Assembly: GCA_038240295.1 (NCBI GenBank)
Contig: JBBSDW010000193.1
Coordinates: 1-5,146 of the forward strand
Reading direction: 5' to 3'
Origin: JABDDM01 sp038240295
GTDB lineage: Bacteria; Bacteroidota; Ignavibacteria; Palsa-1295
DNA: 5,146 nt
How positions within the stretch are numbered: position 1 is the stretch's first letter; every line of letters starts with the position of its first letter. This document shows positions 1 to 5,146 of the stretch, one piece after another. The notes under the pieces were generated by a model that was given only the letters and a program-made list of their open reading frames with translations, searched no databases and was not told the DNA's origin. The position numbers were made by a program, and so were the translations under genes.

Positions 1-1
1 G

Positions 2-493
2 ATCCATGAGGCCTACCCTGGACATTACGTTCACTTCCTGCATGTTCAAAGTGCTCGCTCGAAGGTTGGGAAAGTATTCTGGTCCTACGCATTCATCGAA
101 GGCTGGGCGCACTATACGGAGGAAATGATGATCGAAGAAGGCTGGGGTTCAGGTGACGCCAGGCTCGAGATGGCCTATATCCACGAAGCGCTCATCAGGC
201 TTTGCCGATATGTTTGCTCGATCGAACTTCATCGCGGCACGATGACACTCTCTGAATCGCAACATTTCTTTGAGGAGAAGGCAATGATGCGACCGGTTGC
301 TGCGAAAAAAGAGGCGGAACGAGGTGTGTTTGATCCCGGATATTTATTTTACACACTCGGAAAGTTTCAGGTTCGCGACATCAAAGAACGCGCGAAACGA
401 CGCGGAGATTTTAAGCTCATGAATTTTCACGACGATCTTCTCAGCTTTGGAACCGCTCCCTGGCCGCTCATTGCGAAGGCGATGCAGTTATAA
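2..493 (+). CDS. DUF885 family metallopeptidase-like protein, C-terminal part
   Basis: This is the last 163 residues of a protein that begins left of the window; the reading frame is open from base 2 to a TAA at 491-493. Residues 2-8 of the visible part read HEAYPGH, and residues 33-38 read EGWAHY. This pair is the hallmark of the DUF885 family (Pfam PF05960), whose members resemble zinc peptidases: the two histidines and the glutamate of the first motif, plus the glutamate of the second, fit a metal site. Family members are usually about 550-600 residues, so about 70% of the gene is missing, including any export signal. The C-terminal part is helical and charged and ends in a region rich in Phe, Pro and Trp. 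Peptidase activity is an inference from the family; no substrate can be named. The gene converges on the minus-strand genes to its right. The family call is firm, the function is not. Confidence 0.88.
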   Translation: MHEAYPGHYVHFLHVQSARSKVGKVFWSYAFIEGWAHYTEEMMIEEGWGSGDARLEMAYIHEALIRLCRYVCSIELHRGTMTLSESQHFFEEKAMMRPVAAKKEAERGVFDPGYLFYTLGKFQVRDIKERAKRRGDFKLMNFHDDLLSFGTAPWPLIAKAMQL

Positions 494-515
494 ATAGGTT
501 ACCATCCTGTCCCCA

Positions 516-574
516 CTCCTAAAGATTGCTTCGTCTGTTGTTTCGCTTTGCGAATCAATCCTCCTCGCAATGAC
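516..574 (+). repeat. Dispersed repeat, copy 1 (direct)
   Basis: This 59-base unit starts with CTCCTAAAGATTGCTTCGTC and ends with CCTCCTCGCAATGAC. It matches the copy at 683-741 at 58 of 59 positions; the one difference is T versus G at the 21st base. Inside it, bases 524-533 and 551-560 form an imperfect inverted repeat (9 of 10) around a 17-base loop, so the unit can fold into a hairpin. It begins 22 bases after the stop of the DUF885 gene. The end motifs (CATTGCGAGGAG and GAAGCAATCT on the other strand) resemble a small repeat I recall from intergenic regions of unrelated bacteria. No transposase is present. Confidence 0.85.
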
Positions 575-606
575 ACATGGGGAAACAAGGAATTCAATAA
601 TACGAG

Positions 607-645
607 GTCATTGCGAGGAGGGCCCCCAAGCCGACGAAGCAATCT
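607..645 (-). repeat. Dispersed repeat, inverted shorter copy
   Basis: Bases 607-620 (GTCATTGCGAGGAG) are the exact reverse complement of the right ends of the two flanking copies, and 633-645 (GACGAAGCAATCT) that of their left ends. The central 12 bases, rich in G and C, do not match; the core here is 39 bases against 52 for the equivalent span of the direct copies. It therefore keeps the two conserved ends with a different middle, as expected of a small non-autonomous element with a variable centre. Its left arm could pair with the right end of copy 1 (560-574), and its right arm with the left end of copy 2 (690-702). Confidence 0.75.
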
Positions 646-682
646 CTCGATGCGAGCTACTCCGTTTTCGGGTTTTGCAATG

Positions 683-741
683 CTCCTAAAGATTGCTTCG
701 TCGGTTGTTTCGCTTTGCGAATCAATCCTCCTCGCAATGAC
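683..741 (+). repeat. Dispersed repeat, copy 2 (direct)
   Basis: This second 59-base direct copy is 58 of 59 identical to 516-574, with 108 bases between them that contain the inverted copy. It has the same internal imperfect hairpin (691-700 with 718-727). The near identity suggests recent duplication or conversion. The unit lies just left of the hairpin at 752-776, so read-through transcripts from either direction would contain it. The whole 494-795 gap between the convergent genes is accounted for by these repeats and that hairpin; I see no convincing gene in it. Confidence 0.85.
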
Positions 742-751
742 GCAATAGTAA

Positions 752-776
752 TAGAGAACGGTCGACGGGTTCTCTA
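752..776. terminator. Hairpin between convergent genes, possible bidirectional terminator
   Basis: TAGAGAAC (752-759) pairs perfectly with GTTCTCTA (769-776), leaving a 9-base loop with a GTCGAC centre. On the minus strand it starts 19 bases after the stop of the 86-residue membrane protein gene and is followed by a mixed A/T stretch rather than a clean T run. On the plus strand it is 258 bases beyond the DUF885 stop and has no T tract. The position fits termination of the minus-strand operon, but the missing T tract keeps this tentative. Confidence 0.4.
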
Positions 777-795
777 ATCGGTTCCTACAAAGCTG

Positions 796-1056
796 CTAGA
801 CTGACGAAGTGGGCACGCGGGCTTTTCGCATTAGCCACCCACCTGCGATTACAAGAACCAATATCGCTGGTCCTATCATCTCCAATCCTGGGCTGAACGA
901 CTGCTCCCAATGATCTACCATTGTACCAAACAGCGGATCTTTGATGGGGACCAACTTTTCGGTCATCGTAAAAACATGCGCACCCGCTGCGGCCCACCAT
1001 ATCAGCAGGCCTGCCGCTAGTGCGAATAAACTATACGCAATCCCCTTCTTACTCAT
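796..1056 (-). CDS. Small two-helix membrane protein of unknown function
   Basis: An 86-residue protein that I do not recognise. The start at 1056 (Met followed by SKKGIAYS) is chosen because it puts a short basic leader directly before the first hydrophobic segment; a longer frame from 1125 would add 23 polar residues inside the yceI gene. Two hydrophobic segments are visible, at about residues 6-28 (ending in a WWAAAGAH-like stretch) and 58-75, followed by a basic tail MRKAR. The positive-inside rule suggests both ends in the cytoplasm and the 30-residue loop in the periplasm. The start codon lies within the end of the YceI gene (8-base overlap, 1049-1056), which strongly suggests co-transcription and coupled translation. 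It could be a membrane anchor or assembly partner for the redox proteins upstream, but that is context only. It ends in TAG. Confidence 0.72.
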   Translation of the reverse strand: MSKKGIAYSLFALAAGLLIWWAAAGAHVFTMTEKLVPIKDPLFGTMVDHWEQSFSPGLEMIGPAILVLVIAGGWLMRKARVPTSSV

Positions 1057-1696
1057 TCGCTGCAGGGGCAGTGTTTGCGAAAAGCTGTGCCTTGATGTTA
1101 ATGGTTTCGCCAACCTTACTTCCAACCATACCGTCGGTGCCGGCCACGTTGAAATCCTTGAGCGAAATATTAAAGTCGGCAGAAAACATCACGAGGTCGC
1201 CGGGCGCACGTTCGCGCGTCTTCGGGTTCTCGGGAAGATAGCGCAGGCTGAACGGTACAATCATCGATTTGCTGACCCCATGCATGATAAAAGTCCCGTT
1301 GGCATAACCCGTTGCGGCATTACCATCAACTTTCAGATTCGTGATCGCAGCGATCTCGAATTTGATCTTCGGATATTTTTTTGCGTCGAGCCACTGCGGT
1401 CCCGCAAGATGTTCATCGCGGGGGCCGTTGCCGCTCTGCATCGAGGCGACATCCGTCGTCATCCAGCCCGTCATCTTCGAAAGGTCTGCAGGATCGAGAA
1501 CGATCTTACCTTTGACAGCTTCCGAAGTACCTTGAATGTTCTCGAGGGGAGCTTTGCTCAGCCAGACAAATTGGTTTTTGTTGATCTTGTCGTTGATCGT
1601 CGCGACTTTTTGACCCGAGCCAACAGTAAGCTGAGCGCGGCTCATACCTGCTGTCGAGGTCAGGATCAGGGCGATAATAATTAAGTATCTTTTCAT
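1049..1696 (-). CDS. Secreted YceI-family protein (isoprenoid-binding lipocalin-like fold)
   Basis: A 215-residue protein of usual family length plus export signal. Residues 1-21 form a Sec signal peptide (MKRY, a hydrophobic run, then SRA before QL). The mature part matches the YceI family (Pfam PF04264): RDEHL at 93-97, followed by a WLDAKKYPKIKFE segment at 102-114 and an HGVSKSM segment at about 139-145. Characterised family members are extended lipocalin-like beta barrels that hold polyisoprenoid or quinone-like molecules in a hydrophobic tunnel; which ligand is bound here is unknown. The ATG at 1696 is the natural start, since it begins the signal peptide; no Shine-Dalgarno sequence precedes it. 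The gene lies 68 bases after the diheme lipoprotein gene and overlaps the small membrane protein gene by 8 bases. Placement after Rieske and cytochrome genes suggests a role in envelope redox chemistry, perhaps with a quinone; this is an inference. Confidence 0.92.
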   Translation of the reverse strand: MKRYLIIIALILTSTAGMSRAQLTVGSGQKVATINDKINKNQFVWLSKAPLENIQGTSEAVKGKIVLDPADLSKMTGWMTTDVASMQSGNGPRDEHLAGPQWLDAKKYPKIKFEIAAITNLKVDGNAATGYANGTFIMHGVSKSMIVPFSLRYLPENPKTRERAPGDLVMFSADFNISLKDFNVAGTDGMVGSKVGETINIKAQLFANTAPAANE

Positions 1697-1764
1697 AAGA
1701 GATTTCAGTTAATCGATAGATAGAAGCGTATATTACAGGCAAATGAATTGGTAGTCATAGACGG

Positions 1765-3000
1765 TCAATCATTGGGGTATCCTCTGTTCACCCACGCCTG
1801 TATCTTAGCTATAGTACAATCATCGAGCCGAGGCCCGCCCTTGGGCATCGCGGAAAAGCCTGCAGCGAATGTGATCGAACCCATTAGCTTTCCACTTGCC
1901 GCCTGCGCGCCCAATCCTGAATAATTCGAGAGATCGATACCTCCGCCTGCGCTCGCGCCCTGATGACATCCTACGCAATAAGTGTTCATCGTCGTTTGAA
2001 TGAATCCCGAATAATGAACCGAACTCGTGTCGCAATCGGAGGCGTTCGAGCAGGCCGTATTCTGCGCGCCCTGATCGATCCATCTGCCGAGCGCGATGAT
2101 CTGTGGCGGTGAAAGCATCGGTCGCGGTGGCGGAGGCATACGCTTGCTAATGTCGAAATCGGTCGGTGCAAGATAGAGTCTACTTGATCGCGCTAAGCCG
2201 GGAGTAAGATATTTGAGCGTGCCCTGGTAATGAGTCAAATCACCTGGTCCGTCGCTTGCAGTATGGCATCCGCTCGTTCCGCAATTTCCCACAAGTACCG
2301 GTAGGATGTCGCGCTCAAAGCAGATCAGCGAGTCGTTCGAATTGGCAACCGTGATCGTGGCGTCAGCAAATTTCGTTGGATCGACGGTCGAAGTTGCTCG
2401 AATGATCCCAAAACTTGGTAGCGACGGTGCAGCGGTCGGGGCAGTGTAAAGTCCGGTCGAACTGACTATGCCGTAACCGCTTACTAATCTCCAGGTCACC
2501 GAACCGCTCGCACCCGCGATGCTCGCCTGAAATTGTTGTGATCGTGCCGGTTCGAGCGTGATCGCGACCGGAGTCAACAATATCTTCGTACCCGTTGCAC
2601 TGCTCGTGTCGGAGTTTACAATAGTAATAACCGCTTGCGCCGTTTTCGTTGGATCCTCTCGCGATTGTACAAGCACAGAAACACTCGTCGCCGCGCCACT
2701 CACCGAGGCTGGAGCAGTATAGATTGCCATCCCGCCCGTGATCTGAAGCTGTCCAACGTTCGGATTCGAAAGCGACCACGTCAGCGAGCTATCGTTCTGG
2801 AAATGTGCAACAGACGACGTGAACGTGATCGACGCTCCCGGTGCAAGCGTGACGGCTTGCGGAGAAATACTCGTCACAACCAAACTCTTATCGGGATTGG
2901 ACGTAATGTTGTAATCGCAGCCGGCAGCGCGAATCACAAAGAGCGCAAAGCCCATCACCGCGACCAAACGCCAGGTTGTTCCCTGCTTCATACGTTTCAT
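1765..3000 (-). CDS. Lipoprotein with two Ig-like domains and two cytochrome c modules
   Basis: A 411-residue protein starting at the ATG at 3000. The open frame continues upstream to 3120, but those 40 residues lie inside the preceding gene, and the start at 3000 gives a proper lipoprotein signal: basic MKRMKQ, a hydrophobic core and lipobox AAGC with Cys28; an ATG at 2991 is equally possible. Residues about 38-130 and 138-222 are two bacterial Ig-like repeats, each with an SPQAVTLAPG/TPVAITLEPA opening and a YTAP strand. Two cytochrome c modules follow. Module 1 has C240-GTSG-C245-H246, a CX4CH heme motif, and candidate axial Met288 in RMPPPP. Module 2 has the usual C342-VG-C345-H346 with Met385 in SAMPKGGP. 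Further cysteines (227, 317, 323, 395) may form disulfides. Likely role: a membrane-anchored electron carrier with its heme part held out on an Ig-like stalk. It starts 4 bases after the porin-like gene. No Shine-Dalgarno sequence is seen. The module pattern resembles diheme proteins I associate with Bacteroidota. Confidence 0.85.
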   Translation of the reverse strand: MKRMKQGTTWRLVAVMGFALFVIRAAGCDYNITSNPDKSLVVTSISPQAVTLAPGASITFTSSVAHFQNDSSLTWSLSNPNVGQLQITGGMAIYTAPASVSGAATSVSVLVQSREDPTKTAQAVITIVNSDTSSATGTKILLTPVAITLEPARSQQFQASIAGASGSVTWRLVSGYGIVSSTGLYTAPTAAPSLPSFGIIRATSTVDPTKFADATITVANSNDSLICFERDILPVLVGNCGTSGCHTASDGPGDLTHYQGTLKYLTPGLARSSRLYLAPTDFDISKRMPPPPRPMLSPPQIIALGRWIDQGAQNTACSNASDCDTSSVHYSGFIQTTMNTYCVGCHQGASAGGGIDLSNYSGLGAQAASGKLMGSITFAAGFSAMPKGGPRLDDCTIAKIQAWVNRGYPND

Positions 3001-3004
3001 TGAT

Positions 3005-4204
3005 TTAGTAGAAGATGTGGATCTGGCCGGTGTACTGTCCCGAAGTGACTGTCTGACCATAAAAAGGATTCGATTGCATGAGCCGATACTCGGGACGAAG
3101 CTCGATATAGGGCAGCACAAAGAACTCTAAACCAAAGGTGAAGGCATTCGCATAGGCGAGCGCTCTGCCTGGGAATAATTCGGTTTGACCCCAATCATAT
3201 CGCCAATCGGTAGCAAGCCAGTCAGCTAAACGCAACGTGCCCATTACCGTGAAATTTCGGACGATCCGGTTATCCGAATTTTTCGCGTGAACCGCTTCGA
3301 CCGAGATCGTCGCTTTATCAGTCAAACCAATTCCAGCAAAGACATTGATCATCTGGAAGGCACCGTTCTGCATGATCGAAGCCCCAGCTTCGCCGTTGAT
3401 TTGCTGCTCCAACAGCTGAGGCCAGAACATTACTCTTGCCGAGACCGTCGGCTTTTTAAAATCAAAATTCGATGTGATCGTACCAATCGTCGGATCGACC
3501 TGCGATAAGTTATGCGCGTTGAAGACTCCTGCATTGATCGTCAGGTATTTCAGCCCTTCGTATGTTATCTCGGCGCCGATATCGTTGTAATAAGCGGGAA
3601 AGAGATAGACATCCTTTAGCGCCGCTTCGCGATTGACAAATACGGTATGATCGTCCTGACGAATGCCAATGCTCGGCTCGATCATTCCGACTCGGATCGA
3701 TGGCAGCGCAATACTGGGTTGATACTGCAACTGCGCGTCGAAATCGGCTTCGCCCGGATAAAGCGAGCCGCCGCGAATTCTTTCTTCGATGCTCGCAAGA
3801 TTTACATCGCCATAGGCACTCAGCTCTTTTGTCGGAATGAACGCGAGCGATGTCGAAAGCTGCATCGGGATAAGCAACTCCTGCCCCGTCTTGGTCACGC
3901 GAACAAGCTGCAATCGGGCGTCGAGACCAGGGATAAACATCCCGTTAAAAAGCTTGTTGGTTGGCGAGACCGTATCGTTGGCCGAATTGCGCCACTTAAA
4001 GAGCCCGACTTCATTCATCGCCGACCAACCCAATTCGGTTCGAAGTCCACTGCCCTGCGGATCAAAATGACAAGCCGAGCAACGTGTACCCGTTAACAAA
4101 GAAAATCGAGGGATGGCGATTGCGCTATCCGCAAAAACGAAAATCGCTAAGAGCGCCAGCGCGAGAATTCCTGTGCGCGTCGCAGTTTGTGGGTGTTGCT
4201 TCAT
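3005..4204 (-). CDS. Outer-membrane beta-barrel-like protein with N-terminal heme c motif
   Basis: A 399-residue protein. Residues 1-30 form a Sec signal peptide (ADSAIA before IPRF). Directly after it comes C42-SA-C45-H46, a single c-type heme motif, followed by FDPQGSGLRTELG, a His/Cys plus Gly-rich pattern seen in other heme-tagged outer-membrane proteins. The rest (about 90-399) alternates short strands rich in aromatic and polar residues with Gly/Asn/Asp turns, has no long hydrophobic helix, and ends in QIHIFY; a terminal aromatic residue is typical of barrels inserted by the BAM machinery. The likely product is a porin-like barrel with one heme at its periplasmic N-terminus. Its ATG (4202-4204) overlaps the Rieske gene stop in an ATGA, and the lipoprotein gene begins 4 bases after its TAA. 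The context suggests electron transfer at or across the outer membrane. The barrel is inferred from composition, not from a recognised family. Confidence 0.82.
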   Translation of the reverse strand: MKQHPQTATRTGILALALLAIFVFADSAIAIPRFSLLTGTRCSACHFDPQGSGLRTELGWSAMNEVGLFKWRNSANDTVSPTNKLFNGMFIPGLDARLQLVRVTKTGQELLIPMQLSTSLAFIPTKELSAYGDVNLASIEERIRGGSLYPGEADFDAQLQYQPSIALPSIRVGMIEPSIGIRQDDHTVFVNREAALKDVYLFPAYYNDIGAEITYEGLKYLTINAGVFNAHNLSQVDPTIGTITSNFDFKKPTVSARVMFWPQLLEQQINGEAGASIMQNGAFQMINVFAGIGLTDKATISVEAVHAKNSDNRIVRNFTVMGTLRLADWLATDWRYDWGQTELFPGRALAYANAFTFGLEFFVLPYIELRPEYRLMQSNPFYGQTVTSGQYTGQIHIFY

Positions 4205-4671
4205 GCGACTTTGATGTGTAAAGTGTGAGAAGCTGCATCGTACGTCGCATTGTAGTTCTTGAGACCGGTCGTCGCAGGTCCCTGCACCAAACTTCCATCG
4301 AGCGCAAAGAGCGAATTATGGCACAAACAAGGGATTGAGGTTCGTTGCAGGCTGCTCTCGACCTGACATCCGGCATGCGGACAATAACTCGAGAGCGCGC
4401 GGAAATCGGTATCGGAAACTCTTGTCACCAGGATTGGTAAGCCATCACTGCCATAGAGGCCTGGCACCGACTTGATGGGATTACCTGCACTAAGATCGGA
4501 GACGTCGATGCTGACTCTGCCATCGGAGCCAACAGGCGGAGCGTCGGGTGTGGGAGTTAGCGGAAGTGACGTCGGCAGGCATCCCTGAAGAACCGGCAAT
4601 ACAACTGCCGAAAGCGCTGCCCCGGTAATGACTTTGCCGCAGCCGGATATAAAACCTCTTCGAGTTGTCAT
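4201..4671 (-). CDS. Tat-exported Rieske [2Fe-2S] protein
   Basis: A 156-residue protein from the ATG at 4671. A TTG 51 bases further upstream (4722) would extend the frame, but 4671 places the twin-arginine signal TTRRGFI at residues 2-8, followed by a hydrophobic stretch and LQGC at 28-31, a possible lipobox. Residues 32-50 form a Pro/Thr linker. The Rieske boxes are C97-P-H99-A-G-C102 and C115-L-C117-H118-N-S120; Cys97, His99, Cys115 and His118 should bind the cluster, and Cys102 and Cys117 should form the disulfide of high-potential bc1-type Rieske proteins. Folding around the cluster before export explains the Tat signal. Phe122 sits where bc1-type proteins have the potential-tuning Tyr. 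No cytochrome b gene is visible, so this is probably a stand-alone periplasmic carrier and not a bc complex subunit. It is the first gene of the redox block; its TGA overlaps the next ATG by 4 bases. Confidence 0.93.
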   Translation of the reverse strand: MTTRRGFISGCGKVITGAALSAVVLPVLQGCLPTSLPLTPTPDAPPVGSDGRVSIDVSDLSAGNPIKSVPGLYGSDGLPILVTRVSDTDFRALSSYCPHAGCQVESSLQRTSIPCLCHNSLFALDGSLVQGPATTGLKNYNATYDAASHTLHIKVA

Positions 4672-4800
4672 GAAATAAAAAGAAGTTTTGAGAGAAGAAC
4701 AGCTCCGCGAATCGTATGCCAACAGCCGAGTTCAGAGCAGCCTCACGAAGAGAATGACACCAAAAGCGTCAAGTATTCACACGGACGGAGAATTTTTGGC
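4672..4800 (-). other. Intergenic gap likely to hold the promoter of the redox block
   Basis: This is the only sizeable gap upstream of the five-gene block, so its promoter is most likely here. I could not identify one with confidence. TTGACG on the minus strand (4772-4767) resembles a -35 box but has no good -10 at 16-18 bases. There is no evident Shine-Dalgarno sequence before 4671, only a pyrimidine-rich stretch, and no strong terminator hairpin after the dioxygenase gene. Confidence 0.35.
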
Positions 4801-5146
4801 TTAGCCGACACGAAAACTAAGCATGCTCATCGCGCCATCCACCTCTTCATAGATGAGCTCGGGCGTGTCCGATTCTCCTGCTGCACCAAGGATATAGAAG
4901 ATAGGCGCGAAGTGATCGACTGAGGGGACCGAAAGTGCCGCAGCTTCGCCCTGCGATTTGTAATCCAGGATCGCCTCACAATCCTTCGCAAGCAGCTTCT
5001 CTTTAATGAAATTATCGAACTCCGCAGCCCAGGGCGTCTGCTTGCCCTGGCTTGTAAAGAACATCCTAAGATTGTGCACGACATTCCCGCTCGCGAGAAT
5101 GAGTACGCCTTCATCCCGCAGCACAGAAAGTTTTTTCCCAAGTTCA
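4801..5146 (-). CDS. ygiD: LigB-type extradiol dioxygenase (YgiD/DODA-like), C-terminal part
   Basis: The last 114 residues of a protein that begins right of the window; the frame is open to the right edge and ends in TAA at 4803-4801. The visible part opens with a charged LRDEGVLILASGN segment followed by VVHNLR (His24 of the part) and ends with DHFAPIFYILGA (His78). These are signatures of the class III extradiol dioxygenase family (Pfam PF02900, LigB), in the YgiD / 4,5-DOPA dioxygenase branch. Such enzymes are about 260-270 residues, so roughly 40% is present. The His in DHF fits one of the metal ligands and the His in VVHNL fits the conserved active-site position. The enzymes are cytoplasmic and open catechol rings; the natural substrate of bacterial members is mostly unknown. 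Same strand as the redox block but separated by 129 bases, so operon membership is doubtful. The symbol denotes family resemblance only. Confidence 0.88.
   Translation of the reverse strand, partial: ELGKKLSVLRDEGVLILASGNVVHNLRMFFTSQGKQTPWAAEFDNFIKEKLLAKDCEAILDYKSQGEAAALSVPSVDHFAPIFYILGAAGESDTPELIYEEVDGAMSMLSFRVG

Noticed and set aside
516..741. CRISPR array
   Set aside because: There are only two direct copies 108 bases apart with an inverted copy between them, no regular spacers and no cas genes.
548..748. 66-residue open frame across the repeats
   Set aside because: It consists almost entirely of repeat sequence and has no domain or coding signature.
941..1684. 247-residue open frame on the plus strand opposite the YceI gene
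   Set aside because: It lies antisense to a clear YceI protein with signal peptide and family motifs; its translation is rich in Arg, Cys and His with no recognisable domain, as expected of a shadow frame.
3001..3120. 40-residue N-terminal extension of the diheme lipoprotein
   Set aside because: The extension overlaps the end of the barrel gene and would put polar residues before the lipoprotein signal; the ATG at 3000 gives a proper signal and lipobox.
4672..4722. 17-residue N-terminal extension of the Rieske protein from a TTG codon
   Set aside because: It would bury the twin-arginine motif; the ATG at 4671 gives a normal Tat signal peptide.
4744..4772. Sigma-70 promoter with TTGACG (4772-4767, minus strand)
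   Set aside because: The hexamer at 17-base spacing is TTCGTG, a poor -10 box, and no Bacteroidota-type TAnnTTTG element follows either.
4776..4797. Terminator after the dioxygenase gene
   Set aside because: Only a 4-base inverted repeat (ATTC/GAAT) is seen; the T run that follows it is on the plus strand, opposite to the direction of the gene.

Overview
The window looks like a piece of chromosome from a free-living, Gram-negative (didermic) bacterium with roughly balanced base composition. Several traits point towards the Bacteroidota/Chlorobiota (FCB) side: a diheme lipoprotein whose two cytochrome modules follow a pattern I associate with that group, beta-barrel and lipoprotein export signals, and start codons that all lack a recognisable Shine-Dalgarno sequence. 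This placement is an inference; Acidobacteriota and other phyla also carry the same style of Ig-like repeat.

Layout. The left edge (2-493, + strand) holds the C-terminal end of a DUF885-type metallopeptidase-like protein with its HEAYPGH and EGWAHY motifs. It converges on a block of minus-strand genes. The 302-base gap between them (494-795) contains three copies of a short dispersed repeat (two direct, one inverted) and a small hairpin that may terminate transcription. From 4671 down to 796 run five tightly packed minus-strand genes, in transcription order: (1) a Tat-exported Rieske [2Fe-2S] protein, (2) an outer-membrane beta-barrel-like protein with an N-terminal c-type heme motif, (3) a lipoprotein with two Ig-like domains and two cytochrome c modules, (4) a secreted YceI-family protein and (5) an 86-residue protein with two membrane segments. 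The first two genes overlap by 4 bases, the next junction is 4 bases, then comes a 68-base gap, and the last two overlap by 8 bases. A 129-base gap separates this block from the C-terminal end of a LigB-type extradiol dioxygenase resembling YgiD (4801 to the right edge, minus strand).

How the genes may work together. Genes 1-3 are all exported and all carry redox-cofactor motifs: one high-potential-type Rieske cluster and three c-type hemes in total. The heme motif on the barrel lies at the mature N-terminus, where it would face the periplasm, and the diheme lipoprotein has a potential Ig-like stalk. The simplest reading is an envelope electron-transfer module in which a periplasmic Rieske protein, a heme-bearing porin and a lipoprotein cytochrome exchange electrons, with the YceI protein possibly handling a quinone- or isoprenoid-like molecule. 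Substrate, direction of electron flow and topology cannot be read from the sequence. I do not know this arrangement as a named system, and it is the most interesting part of the window.
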